Assembly: GCF_000143415.4 (NCBI RefSeq)
Contig: NW_003314293.1
Coordinates: forward strand, 898,062-962,061
Direction: 5' to 3'
Length of the DNA stretch: 64,000 bases
Source of the DNA: Selaginella moellendorffii
Taxonomy: Eukaryota; Streptophyta; Lycopodiopsida; Selaginellales; Selaginellaceae
Made by a program: the position numbers and the translations under genes
The notes under the pieces: model-generated
The model's database searches: none
The model's input: only the letters and a program-made list of their open reading frames with translations
What the model was told of the DNA's origin: nothing
In this document: positions 42,052 through 53,507 of the stretch, piece by piece
How positions within the stretch are numbered: the first letter of the stretch is position 1
How the letters are laid out: every line of letters begins with the position of its first letter

Positions 42052-42209
42052 TTACTTGTTGAATTTGGGCAAATTTACAAATTTGGGCGTAATTTGAGTG
42101 AATTTGGGTGAGGTGGGTAGATTCGTAATCTTTCGAGTTATTTGTGCACAGAGAATGGAGAAAGAATTGAAGAATTCGTGAACCTAAAGGGGAATTCAGA
42201 GGCTGTAGT

Positions 42210-44590
42210 TGTTAGGCGCCAGCTTTGACTACGTGGTCAACATCGGTCAAAGGGAGGCTCAAGGGTATATTAAGGCATGTTAGGGTAAGGGACTTAACCT
42301 ACCCTAGGGCTCACAGTGGAGCGGCGGCGCAGTGGAGCTTTTGAGGTAGCTCGGGGGTGGTTGGGTGGTGAGGAACCTCAAGAGGTGGCGTAGCATAGTC
42401 TAGGGCAACTAGATCTTTGTCTTTTTGCGCCGGATCATAACATTGGTATCAGAGAAGTTGGTTGCGATGGCCGACCAAGCTGAACGCTGGAATCCTATCA
42501 TCAATGGTGGTGCCGACGATGGTGCCGACGAAGCTGCGGAGATTTGGACCATTCAAGATGTGGTTCATGAGCTGCGAGCCCTTAATAAAAATCAGCAAGA
42601 GATGCAAGACGAGATGCATGGCATGATGGATACCATGCGTGGGTGTGTTGAGGCACTCGAGGCTCGACGGGGTAGCACTCCAAGTAAGCCTTCTTTGGTA
42701 GATCAACTCAAGATTCCAACTTTTTCGGGTGATGGTGGTAGCCACTAAAGCCTCTGCATCTAGAGTTCCTCTAGCAGCCAAGAACTTCTTCACATTGGCT
42801 AGCCAAGCGAGACACTCATCCACGTGGCTATTTCGATGGTTTTCCGTGATGCGGGTCTTCGATGGTGGAATTGGCTTGAGGAGTCCCGTGTTGCGGATAA
42901 GAAAACCACCAGTGTCTACCATGGATGAGTTTGAGGCTGCTTTCCGTTTACGTTTTGCCCCTCATTACGATGTGGAGAATGCTCGTACAGAACTTCGCCA
43001 TTTCTAGCAAGGGAAAATGACGCTCGGGGATTATATTGAGAAGCTTACTCGCTTGATTAGTCGTGTTCCAACGAAGGATCCTGATCAGAACAAGTCCTAC
43101 TTCATTGATGGCCTACATAGTGAGAGCATGCGGCAACACTTGCGTCATTCTCAGCCTACAAAGAGTTTGGAGGAGCTCTTTGATGTGGCTCGTCGACTTG
43201 ACAATGACAAGCACAAGTCTCGCAAGCGTTCGCGGAGTCCTGCTGTCGAGAATCGTCGTGATGATCGCCATGGACACAAGGATGGGAACAAGCATCACAA
43301 GTTGAAGTCGGTGGTGACTACTTCAGATGCAAAGGGGTCCAAGAAGCAGAAGTTCTTTGTGAAGAATTATAGACAAGGTTGTCATCATTGCGGTGAACTT
43401 GGACACTACAAAGCTGATTGTCCGCAGTTGAAGAACAAGCAGCAGGACAAGAAGAATGGCCAATCATCTTCTCATGGTAAGTCAGATACTAAAAAGTTGC
43501 AAGCTTTACAGCGTGAGGATGACGAGAACGACCATTCTGGTCGGAGGAAGAGACTTTCGATCGTTGCTCGTCAACTCAATTGTGTTTGGAACAAGATGGA
43601 GCTTGAGGATACGCGTGAATCAGCTTTAATGCTGGAGGGTGTGTTCCGTGGTGATCTAGTGCGGATTTTACTGGATAGTGGGAGCGATGACAACTTTGTT
43701 TCGGCAAAGTTTGTTGCGGAGCATCGCCTGAACAGACGTGGAGTTCTTCCATACACAGTGGAAGGTGCAGCTACCTCTGCTCAGCATTTCGATGCTTGTG
43801 TCGAGGGGCTGGAAGTGTTGGTTGGCAAAACCACACTTGTGGAGACTTTTTATCTCGTGGATATCCATCGTGTGGATCTCATCCTTGGGATGCCATGGTT
43901 GGTGAAGGTGGATCCAGAGATAAAATGGAGCATTAAGCGTATCTCGCTGGAGTATGGTGGCGTTAAAGATGTGTGGTTTGGCGAGGGCGTTCAACCACCA
44001 GTTGTTATGCTCTCTGTTACATCTTTGAAGTGGGCTTGTCGTAATGGAAAAGCACTTTCAAGTTACTTCCTGTTTGTTCGTGACGTGGGGGACCAAGGCA
44101 CGTGTGGGGGAGAAGCAGTAGTACGGGATGTACTTGATGAGTTTTCTGATGTTTTTCCATATGAACTTCCTCATGGATTGCCTCCATTACGAGGTGTGGA
44201 GCATGGGATTACATTGGAGCTAGGGACGCGGCCAATTTACCAGCGTCCATTTCGGTTAAGTTATGTGGAGGAGCAAGAAGTTCAACGACAAGTCAAGGAG
44301 TTACTTGAGTTTGGATTCATTCAGCCAAGTAAGTCTCCATTTGGTGCTCCGGTCTTGCTTGTGAAGAAGGACGGTTCAATGCGAATGTGTATTGACTACC
44401 GCACTTTGAACAAGAAGATAGTGAAGGATAAAATGCCGATGCCACGTGTGGATGATATCCTAGACAAGCTTGGTGAAGCACGAGTGTTTATCAAGATTGA
44501 TATGAGGAGTGGATATCATCAGATTGCAATGGATGATGCATCTATCTCCAAGACGGCATTCAACACAAGCTTCGGACATTTTGAGTTTAA
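42210..44590 (+). mobile_element. G1 Ty3/gypsy element, 3'-truncated plus copy
   Basis: LTR 42210-42442 (TGTTAGGCGCC to ATAACA), primer site TGGTATCAGAG from about 42444, gag, zinc knuckle, protease and the first half of RT. It stops at about 44590, within RT, where homology to G1 ends. RNase H, integrase and the 3' LTR are absent. Confidence 0.9.
42467..43004 (+). pseudogene. G1 gag with a small internal inversion
   Basis: MADQAERWNPIINGGADDGA starts at 42467 and the frame is open to 42748. At 42737-42824 the sequence is the reverse complement of the expected gag segment (the LANVKKFLAARGTLDAEALV codons run on the minus strand). After it the normal strand resumes with RKPPVSTMDEFEAAFRLRF. 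The next frame ends in a TAG at 43005. Confidence 0.88.
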
Positions 44591-44639
44591 GCTTTATTTC
44601 GTTAAAGTGGGAATTGTCATTATCCCACTTGTAAAATAA
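43017..44639 (+). CDS. G1 gag-pol part: nucleocapsid, protease, start of RT
   Basis: 540 codons, the longest frame in the window. A gag tail (residues 1-60) and a basic stretch (60-115) lead to a zinc knuckle [14 protein letters not shown] at 122-135. Protease follows ([10 protein letters not shown] at 218-227, LILGMPWL at 288-295), and RT motifs from about 410 ([18 protein letters not shown], then [17 protein letters not shown] at 491-507). G1 homology ends at residue 524, before the catalytic box, and the last 16 residues are unrelated. The likely original frame read through from gag: the upstream TAG at 43005 is CAG in the minus copy. It cannot make a working polymerase. Confidence 0.9.
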   Translation: MTLGDYIEKLTRLISRVPTKDPDQNKSYFIDGLHSESMRQHLRHSQPTKSLEELFDVARRLDNDKHKSRKRSRSPAVENRRDDRHGHKDGNKHHKLKSVVTTSDAKGSKKQKFFVKNYRQGCHHCGELGHYKADCPQLKNKQQDKKNGQSSSHGKSDTKKLQALQREDDENDHSGRRKRLSIVARQLNCVWNKMELEDTRESALMLEGVFRGDLVRILLDSGSDDNFVSAKFVAEHRLNRRGVLPYTVEGAATSAQHFDACVEGLEVLVGKTTLVETFYLVDIHRVDLILGMPWLVKVDPEIKWSIKRISLEYGGVKDVWFGEGVQPPVVMLSVTSLKWACRNGKALSSYFLFVRDVGDQGTCGGEAVVRDVLDEFSDVFPYELPHGLPPLRGVEHGITLELGTRPIYQRPFRLSYVEEQEVQRQVKELLEFGFIQPSKSPFGAPVLLVKKDGSMRMCIDYRTLNKKIVKDKMPMPRVDDILDKLGEARVFIKIDMRSGYHQIAMDDASISKTAFNTSFGHFEFKLYFVKVGIVIIPLVK

Positions 44640-45030
44640 GGTTTCCAAACCTTTATATAGTATATAAATATAACAAAATTCAACTGCATTGAGGCACATG
44701 CCATTTTATTTTAAACAAGGAAATGTCTACTCAATCACTTCTCCTCCCCCTGCCACTGCTTCACCTCTCTCTTCTCCTTGTCATCGTCATCCAATTTCTT
44801 TCCATCCTTTTAATATTGGCTCAGTTGCTCCGAGTCTAGGTGGAGCCCAAGTCCCCATTCAATCTTTACTTTCCCTTTATTAATAAAACAACTTCGTAGA
44901 CTTCCAATAACATGCTGTAACACTTCTAGTATAATGCAAATCCTCTCAAAGAATTGTCTTTTAATATTAATACAATGGCATGGAACCCCATGCCATAATA
45001 AGTTACATTTTTAAATAAATACATGCCATC
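44591..45030. other. AT-rich, no gene seen
   Basis: Non-coding stretch behind the truncated G1 element. A small perfect inverted repeat TGGCATGG-AACC-CCATGCCA lies near 44968-44988. Confidence 0.5.
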
Positions 45031-45599
45031 TTAGACTGTTATTTTTTGCCTCCAACGCCTATACAATAATCTTGGAATTTCATCACTCTCCACACTATCA
45101 GGATTTAAACCCAATAGTAATGCCATCTCTTCTCTAATACGTCCATGCTCATGTTCAGTGGTCGAAGAACCCATCCGGTTGAGCAGATTATGGAGATGCG
45201 GATAGTGCTTCGCTAGACAATATACATGCCATAAATGATGACTGGTGTCTGTCCGATCAAATGGCTTCTGATATACCGTTCCATCTGCCATTTGGTTGAT
45301 TTCTGCAGCCGACACGTGGGGGTGAAAGCCCAAAGCGCTTGTCTCCCTAGGGCGTGGTAGGCAAATTGCAAATTGAACCCGGCCCTCTGTTTTAAGTGTC
45401 GCATGGTCATTATTAGATCCCGCAGTTTCTCCCGTGTGATTAATGTGAATCTGTCTCTTTTGACCAACTTGCGACCGCAGGCTTTGGAGGGTGCAGTGAC
45501 ATTCGAGGACGAGACATGCTCATGGGAGAAAAGGACACCGTTCAGATCAAAAACGATACAGTACCTTCGCCGTGACTCTGAAATGAAATGCGTCAGCAT
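45031..45599 (-). pseudogene. Hypothetical protein gene relic with a DLNG motif
   Basis: Two overlapping minus-strand frames. The first (45599-45213) has RYCIVFDLNGVLFSHEHV, which resembles the first motif of HAD/FCP1-type phosphatases, where the expected pair is DxD; here it is DLN. The second (45333-45031) has YQKPFDRTDTSHHLWHVY and HGRIREEMALLLGLNPDSV. They may be two exons joined around 45270-45330, or one gene with a shift. The family is not established. Confidence 0.4.
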
Positions 45600-45659
45600 A
45601 AAAAATGGTACAAGTCAATTTTACCATCTACAATATTAGCGAATGGTGCTCCCGATGGT

Positions 45660-46130
45660 CGTTAAGAGGGTTTTGGTGGAGGAAACGTGAAGGGGGGAAA
45701 TACTCTCCTCTGCAATGTGGGGTCAATCGCATCCGGAGTTGGTGGCGAAGTTACAAACTGGGTGTGTCTTGAAGTGGATGCCGATGCACACGAGCGCGAT
45801 GCGAGCGCGAGTGTGATGCAAGCGCAAGTGGACGCCGATGCACACGAGAAACCTGTAGAGAAGGTAGATGAGCGCGAATGTGAGCGTGATCGCGAGTGGG
45901 AGCGCGATGCGAGCGCGAGTACGAAGCAAAATGCAAAACCTAACCTCACACACGCGAAATGTCACGACGGTTGGTAATCCCGCCACGTCATCATTCCTCG
46001 GACTTGGGCGCCACCATTAATTTCTGGATCGCCGCGCGCATGCATGCACGTGAAATCCAAAAGAAATCCGCAACGTCATCATTCCTCGGACTGCATGCAT
46101 GCGAAATCCAAAAGAAAGATCATGATTGGG
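45660..46130 (+). other. GC-rich patch with internal repeats
   Basis: A CpG-rich island in AT-rich surroundings. Short words such as GATGCGAGCGCGAGTG and GATGCACACGAG repeat. The frame 45687-45977 (+) would give a charged peptide with the phrases VDADAHERDASAS and VDADAHEKP. Behind it, ACGTCATCATTCCTCGGACT occurs twice (about 45985 and 46070), and so does a GCATGCATGC...GAAATCCAAAAGAAA block. Whether it is coding or promoter-like cannot be told. Confidence 0.4.
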
Positions 46131-46189
46131 ATATCATTTAATACCCTCGCTATATTTATACCATGCATGATTGGATATTTCAAAGCATC

Positions 46190-47300
46190 TTGTATTTCCA
46201 AAAATGCCAAATGTTCAACTAAATAAAAAATGGTATACAAAAAATCCCAAAAATTGCACCAAAAAATGCTCGGCGTCATCTGGCGTTATCTTTTGAATGG
46301 CGTGGGGCCGCATGCCATTTTCAGGGGCACATAGGAGTATATTCCTAGGATATTCTGACATGCGCGAGATTTTTTTGAGTTTTCTGGAGATCCAACCGTT
46401 AGATCGCAACTAGATTTTACAGAATGGTATACAATGCCCTTCTTGATGACCCTGGAGAGAAGCATCTCAATCGGACACTACATGAGACCACACGAGCCTT
46501 ACAATTTTTCAGGGGCATTTGCCATAGATCCGACCGTTATTTTGCTCCAAGATTCTACAGTTTGGTGTGCATTGACCTTTCCATTGACACTACAAAGGGA
46601 CACCACAATCAGATGCAGGATCACAAGAAACCAACTTCACTAACTCTGGTTTCACCAAGATCTACGTAAGGAGTTATGAAATGAAAGGACCCTCTCTATT
46701 AAAATGTGTTTATGGTCCTAGGGGCATTGTGACATATCAAAGGATTTTGCATCAAGTTCTGTATTTGCATGTTTATCAAGCTACTGAATTGCTAAACCCT
46801 AAACCCTAAACATGTGGCAAATGCTGCGTGAAGAAAGATGCCCTTTCTGGGCAAATGCTGTAAGAGGCAGATGCCGAGCAGATGTATCTCAGGCTAGCGA
46901 AGGGGACAAACAAAAGCTAGCTATAAACATGACGGGATGCAAATAGATTACTAGGCTGGTCCTGCGAAAATCAAAAACCATAATTGAAAACATTGAAAAT
47001 GCAAAAAGAAAGGTTTATAATATTTTTGAATTTTAAGCAACCAAAGGAATGTAAGTAGGGCATGTGTTTGTAAGTTTAAAAATGCCTCAACCACTTAAAT
47101 TCCCAAGTAAATAAAGCTGTTTCTATTTTTGGTATACGTAAACTTTATAGCGTGTGGGCTCATGCAATTTTGAACCCAAAAATGCACCAAAAAATGCTCG
47201 ACTAGCATTATTCTTTGAATGGCGTGTGGCCTTATATTGCCATAAATGGACGTACACACAGAGCATAATTATTCCTTTACACGGCGAATAATCTTGGCGC
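46190..47300. repeat. Pair of diverged direct repeats about 940 bp apart
   Basis: GCACCAAAAAATGCTCG followed by TTTGAATGGCGTG occurs near 46256-46300 and again near 47182-47226, each preceded by a TGGTATAC word. They may be the ends of an unrecognised element. The interior has no gene. A short telomere-like run (AAACCCTAAACCCTAAAC) is at about 46793-46811. Confidence 0.45.
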
Positions 47301-47525
47301 GGATCGCTGACATGGCATGGCAAAGTTCGAATCACTGACATGGCACAGCTGGATCGAGGCAAGGACATGATGTGACAAAATTCAACCTCCGACAGTGAAG
47401 TCTAGAAGCTACTCAGTTTGAAATTTGTCAGAGGAATCATAAGATCTGGTTTGTCAAAGGATTTGATGTGACGTTCAAGCGTGTGTTATTTTTGAATTCT
47501 CGAACTCATTCCTAGGTCTATCATT

Positions 47526-47765
47526 TTTGTGCGCCGTGTTGTTGGTTCCGCTGAGCGCAGTGAGCGCTGCTTGTGTAAGCGGCGTTGTGAGCTGTGGTTT
47601 ATGCGTCTACGAGCGGTTGCGGCATTGCGAGCGCCATTGCGAGGGCAGTTTATGCGAGTGGCAGTTTGTGCGAGCGGCGCTACGAGCAGTTGCGGTGTTG
47701 CGAGCAGCACTGTCTTTGGTGTGGCTACCGCTTCCTCTTGATATTCGGCACTTGTGCTTCCTGGT
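47526..47765. other. Second GC-rich patch with GCGAGCGG-type words
   Basis: Irregular repeats of GAGCGG, GTTGCGGCATTGCGAGC and the like. Overlapping frames run on both strands but none resembles a protein. It ends where L-element sequence begins at about 47770. Confidence 0.4.
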
Positions 47766-47769
47766 ATGT

Positions 47770-48978
47770 TCACCATGGAATGGCTTACATGGAACCATCG
47801 ATAGGCTAATATTAATTTTACCAACTCAAAGTGTAACCTTGAGTTGCTAATGTGCCTCACTCACGAGCCCAAACGCAAACTCATACAAACGGAATATCTT
47901 ATATCCAACCTTTGAGCTTAAGAGCATAATACAAAATATAACCAATTTTCATACCCAAGTTATGATTGCGAAGTCATAGCACTCAAACATGTACCCACTT
48001 GGATTATCATTTTCATTTTTATGTATGCAACAAGATTAGTTACCCAATCTCATTGGATAGTACTCACTAAAACATATCCTTTGATACCAAATGTAGCTCA
48101 TGTGGTTTTTACCTTTTATCCTATGGAGATTTACCATAGAACAACTATAAAGCGGAACCTAAACCCTTCATATGCTAAATGTCATATACTACATGTCCAA
48201 AGAACAATGGAGTGGAACCTGAGTTTTAGAGCCTTGGGCCACTGAATGAAAGAACGGAGCTAAATTCCCAAGCATAGAACTAGGGAGTTAAAGAAATGGC
48301 GCACAAAGCAACTCCCAAGCGGACAACCCAAAGAGTGAAGGGATAGAAGCATAAAGCGATTTAGAACAGTCTTGGAGCTTCCAACATCCTAATGCCAAGA
48401 CTAGCACACAAAACAAAGCTAAATGGAGTTTAGCATTATTTCAACATACCGGTGGCTTAATGCGAGGATATGGGTACTTCACCAGTTAGCATGGTGTGGA
48501 ACTTGAGCTTAAACCCAAGCTAAACACAGAATAATGACAGGTACGCAAGTGGGAGCTAGACCATATCTCAAGTTGGTTGGCCCTACCTGACCTACCCACT
48601 ATCTCTATTATACATTTAGAACCCCCCATAGCAATTGGAACCAAACGGTACTGACACAAAGTGCATGATAGCGAGGGTGTTTGGTAGACATGGTAAGCTA
48701 TCACATAACAATATTGAGGGATTAAACTCAATACACAAGGGTTCTTGCCAAGCCAGTGCAAGATAAAGCAAAAAAGAACTAACAAGCTAGGCCAAATATG
48801 CTTAGCTAAATAAACATTTAGTAGTATAGATGTTAAGTCTAGTTTATTAACACTTGAACAAAAGGGAATGAAAAAGAGTCCAGTAATACCGACCTCCTAC
48901 CTTTGTGGCAGTAAAAAAAGAATATCCTAAAGGATTAGTCGACAGGTAACTTTCGATACTTAAATCACATTCATGACA
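47770..48978 (-). mobile_element. Collapsed L element: 5' leader and LTR only
   Basis: 47770-48091 matches the start of the L interior in reverse, including the region behind the primer site. The LTR runs from 48092 (TGTAGCTCATGTGG) to 48978 (TTCATGACA), with an internal deletion near 48632 that removes the G run and neighbouring sequence. The rest of the interior and the other LTR are missing. Confidence 0.82.
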
Positions 48979-51085
48979 ATGATAGAGCATGTGTATACAC
49001 GATAATTTGGAATTCAAGAAGCTCCTATATTTATTAGCAAGCTATGATTATAAAGGCCCATTTTTGAGATAACATTTCAAGAATCAAAGTATTGTCAGTG
49101 TCATAATAAATAAATCTCATTCCCAAGAATAAAACCTAGTATATAAATTACCTAGAAAACTTATAGTCATTGTAGTTTTTTTGTTTTCCTTGAACACCTT
49201 AAAAGTTTGTATAGAAATGGCTCGAAGGAAAGTCATTGCTACTCGTATTTAACCCCCTAACATTTCATATCAATTTTCACCTTCATCCCCAAGTTCTACT
49301 AACATTCCACCTTCACCTCCACATAACAATCTTTTTTCTATTAAGGGCTCTAGTGAAGTTGAACTAGAGCTCTTTGTATATGTCTAGATCTTGCTACTAA
49401 AGAGGGATTGTCTCTAACACTTCAAAAGCAATACCACATGTTTTTGCAAGATCTTGCTTCTGACATGGTGGGACTATTTGAAAGCACAAAAAATTATTAT
49501 ATTTGGTGTTTAATATGCTACTTTTTTTGGACAAGACAAATGACTCTATAGGCTTACAAATTTTTCTTAAGTATTGTAGCAATTGCCCAATGGCGGGTCT
49601 GGAAAATATGCACATATGGATGTACAATAGATTCAAGAATGAGTTACGGACACATACCTTTATTGCTTCATGATAAGGAACAACATCCCCTTTAGTGTAA
49701 AATATGGGGTTTTTAGGCCACTCTATAGTGGAGTGCAGACTATACTTGAACTCACGAGCTGAAGAGTTGAGCTCAATTTTCAATTGTAATTTAGTACAAA
49801 CATTATAAACTTTAAAATTTTAAGGTTATGGCGAACTTAATAATTTCATAACTCTCTATATATTATATAAATAAAAATGTTCTAAAGGACACTTCTTGTT
49901 TTAATAATTTAAATATTTACTACATGCAATGATAAGGACGTTTGTTAGAACATAAAATAAAATATTTACAAAAAGAGTATTCTTGTCACTTCCTTAAATC
50001 TATACTCTGTGCTTTCTAGCTAGTAAATATCAGGTTTGTCAGAATTTAAAAATTATTAAATTTGAATTAAGATTCTATGTAAGGCCATATAATTTTGAAA
50101 GGAAAAAAACAAACAATTGTTGATATAAGTTTGTTGCAGTGAGACTTGGTTCTTTTCTAGAGTACATTTTTTAGGGATTTATTATAGCATATTATCTAGA
50201 ATTTATAGATCTTCACTTGCCCTCTCATTCGAAGAAAGAGAAATACACACAAATGTCTATGGGTTCTAGTGATGGTAATTTTAAGTCTCACAATCTTTCT
50301 TCCTAATGTTCAAAGGTTACGAGATGCAATAGTTATCCCATTGCACAACATAATTAAACCATAGAAGAGAAAGAAAGGGAGGATAGTGAATATAGTGATC
50401 ATGAATTGGAGATAAATATAATGACAGAGGGTGATAAAACTTGGGTGAAATTGAATACTTATTTTAGAAAATTGCAATTCTGTGACTTTCAAGAAATGCC
50501 TTACATATTTTCTAGCTTTTGGTGGAAACAATAGTGATGATTAATATGATGGTATATATGCTCTCACAACACATTGCAATATTACGCACCCGAAAGACTA
50601 CCATGAAATATTTTTTGAGATGGTAAAGACAAAAATGGAAACTCACGAATACTATGGGCAGTATTACAAAAAAAACACTCACAAGTATATGAAATGAAAA
50701 GTGAATTAATAAAATATTTTTATTAATTATCTAAGGTATAATAAGTTTATATTATTGATAGAGAATAAACATCAATAGTGCTGGAAAATCTAGTTAGCTC
50801 CAAAAAATTTCTGCAATTCAATAATAGTAAGGCTTGCTTGGTGTATATGAATATCTATTTTAGGATCCTGGTGCAAGATGTTGATGAAGATGTAGTACAT
50901 ATGCTTGCAAGGAGCATATGCCTTTCCATGTTCTTCGCGCTTCATAAAGTCTAGACATGTGCAAGAAGGAAAGTCTTGAATGGCAATTGTGTACTCTCCA
51001 CCTTCTGTTTTGACTATGTACTCCTTTGCAAGCGTAGTGATATACTTCGTGGAGAGAATTTCACACTCAAGTGTTCAAGCCAAAT
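48979..51085. other. AT-rich stretch with one weak ORF
   Basis: No recognised gene. The minus frame 49397-49783 (128 codons, beginning MKIELNSSAREFKYSLHSTI) has no known motif. The rest shows no repeats I could relate to elsewhere in the window. Confidence 0.4.
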
Positions 51086-52030
51086 TTATTTTACCTTACT
51101 TCTACTTGGAGATGGTACTAATAAATTTAATTGCCTTACCTTTTTTTGTTGACCTCTTGTGCATCTTTGTAGGAATAGTCTTGGTTCTTCACTCATGTCT
51201 CTAACTCTCCTTTTAAGATTGAAACTAGATTTCTCAAGGTTTTCAATCTCATCCGAGGTGAGTGCAACCCCATTAGCAACCAGCCATTTTTTAGGTACTA
51301 CATCAAATTTAGTCACTATAGTGTCTTCAAGCCGCTTTGTATGGTTGACATCTGTGTTGCAGCAATATATCCAACACCATCTTGAAAATCTTGCTTGCTT
51401 TCGTTCCCTATGGAAACATGGGGCTGGAACAAAAGCAGACTTGTCACCATGGATCCAAGCCCAAGATTTGCCCCTTAGAAGCATCCTCACACACCTTACA
51501 TTTGATTTTGCTGGCACTCGACGGATTGCCCATTGCTTCGGCTCCACACTACGATAAGAAATTTCAATATGTTGTGATGCACTTTCTTCATCAGCCACTT
51601 GATGTGGCTTGGTTTGGGGGCGATGTCTTGGAGTAGAATGATACTCAACATCAGGCCTGTGAGAGCTTTTTGCTCCAAGATCCGTGCCAACTTCTTCACC
51701 AGTAAAGGAAAAGCGACGCTTTCAGCAGACGGTCTTCATATCACTAATAGAAGCCCAGGGAGTGTACTCCATAGATGTGTTGCAGACCACTTCCTCCACT
51801 GCAGTTGCCACTGTTTGTGTTGGTGGAGTCACTTTCTTCTTCATCCGATCGTGTAACATCTCAACCAAAGATCCTGTTCCTATATATCTTTCTTCCTCAA
51901 ATGCCAAGGCTTTTGAAAACTGCTCTACAGCGTATATCAAATCTGATAGACATGCTTCATATAGACTCATCTTCCCTTTCCATGCCACAGAGGAACGCCA
52001 GCTCCAATGCTTACTCTTTGAGAGATTCAC
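51086..52030 (-). pseudogene. Unidentified gene, open except for one TGA
   Basis: A single minus-strand frame runs from MNLSKSKHWSWRSSVAWKGK at 52030 to a stop at 51086 and is broken only by a TGA at 51722-51724. Both halves read as ordinary protein: LSDLIYAVEQFSKALAFEEE before the stop, and VRMLLRGKSWAWIHGDKSAF then FSRWCWIYCCNTDVNHTKRL after it. About 315 codons in all. I do not recognise the family. Two Cys/His-containing patches (PCFHRERK and WCWIYCCN) might bind metal. It could be a transposon-borne gene. Confidence 0.5.
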
Positions 52031-53507
52031 AGTTGGGGTGTTTGGGGTGTATGCAAGATCCTCAGGTGGTTGATTCTAATAAAAAGATGATATTAAAAAG
52101 CAATAAAAAGAAAAACCAACCTAAAAAGAGTGATGTCCCCATTCGAACATCCTAACTTCCCAGCACCCCAACCACAACTCAAGTTGTGGTAGACAACTTA
52201 CGTCTATATGGCCATCTTCACGCCACCACATTTAAATCTCGTTTGCTTTTGCCTCATACTCTTCTTCAGAAGGTGCACCCTGCCATTGTTTGCACAACTC
52301 CTTAAATGCACCATTACCGGAGATGGCACACTCCTCCTCATTTCACCGCACTGTGGGATCCAGGACAGTACATCTCCAGGGGCTTCTTACATCTCTGGGA
52401 AACTATAGGCGTCATACAGATGCTGATCAAGCAAGGGCGGTGTACCTTAAACTGATCTCACGATCGACTCAAGTCCTTCACAGTGGTAGACGCAATCACA
52501 TGGGAGAGATGAGGCTGGGGGCCATGGATAAGGTGCGAAGTTCACCACCAGTACGGATAGGGAGCACACATTTGTGGAGTGAGTGGCATGGATTTGGGCG
52601 GCACAGAACCGGACTCTAGTTCCTCGATTTGATCTGCACAGAACCAAACTCTAGTTCTAGGGATCCTCCCTTCATCACACCCCCCCGCCAATATGCTCTT
52701 TGCCAGTTTCGAGCATGTCAAAATCGAACCTCTATAGTTTTTAAGAGGGTAAATATGAAAAGCCCTATTAGACAACTCTTTAAATGTTAATTGGAAATTT
52801 GGCTTGATAAGGTAGCAATGTTAGTTTAGGCTCTGAGCCCAATGGAACTCACAAGTCCTCTCATGACCTTCTAAGGGTTGATCATTCCTTAAGACTACCC
52901 AGACACCATTCTAATTGGCCCCAACCCCATCATCTACCATGAAACTGCGAAAGTTGGCAAGTTTACCAGTCCTCTTCAATACAATATCAGAGAGGGACTT
53001 CCAAATATTTCCTGAGCCATCTGGTCTTGTACTTTAAACTCTACTGTTGCAATTGTCAAGTTACAATGTAGCCTATGAAAAGAGCAATGCTTAGAGAAAA
53101 AATAACTACCTCGGATCATATATATGAGCTCCCATGGTTGTCCAGCCCGTTACCCGCTCCATATGGTCAAAATGTACCCATGTATTAGCAAGGTCACTTG
53201 ACCCAAACAAATCCATTCAAAAAACAAAATCCACACCAAAGGCAGGGCCCATGGTAGATATTTTGAAGATGAAGGGCCACTCTTGCTCACTAACGACTTG
53301 ATCTGGAAATAAACTCCCATGGATAAACTCATAGGGACAAGTCCATTTTAGTTCAAGGATAGAGTCGATTTTTTATTGAAGTTTCCCCTCTCGAGATTCA
53401 CACATCCAAGACTTTATCCTAAATAAAACAAAATGTAAGAGAGATATTATTGAAAAGTATGTAATAATATTTTCGTACCTCCTGAGGCTAGTTGCAAGTT
53501 GCACATA
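52031..53507. other. No gene recognised
   Basis: Frames up to 109 codons occur but none has a recognisable motif. A near-direct repeat of CGGCACAGAACCGGACTCTAG / CTGCACAGAACCAAACTCTAG lies at about 52599 and 52634. Confidence 0.4.

Larger units (their letters stand above)
29851..42209 (-). mobile_element. G2: Ty3/gypsy element with Tat-like features, nested and degenerate
   Basis: Minus orientation. The order is gag (42051 down to about 39590), protease, RT, RNase H, integrase (36520 down to about 32200), and an extra ORF (about 31001-30115), followed by a polypurine tract and a putative 3' LTR. Two T1 elements (33146-33740 and 40631-41220) and a foreign block (about 36590-39585) interrupt it. 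The 5' LTR is not seen; a G1 element abuts it at 42210. A protease with DGGS and an additional ORF behind integrase recall the plant Tat/Athila branch. Confidence 0.8.

Noticed and set aside
45687-45977. A genuine Ala/Asp/Glu-rich protein gene
   Set aside because: Not called as a gene because it derives from short GAGCGC-type repeats and the opposite strand is equally open.
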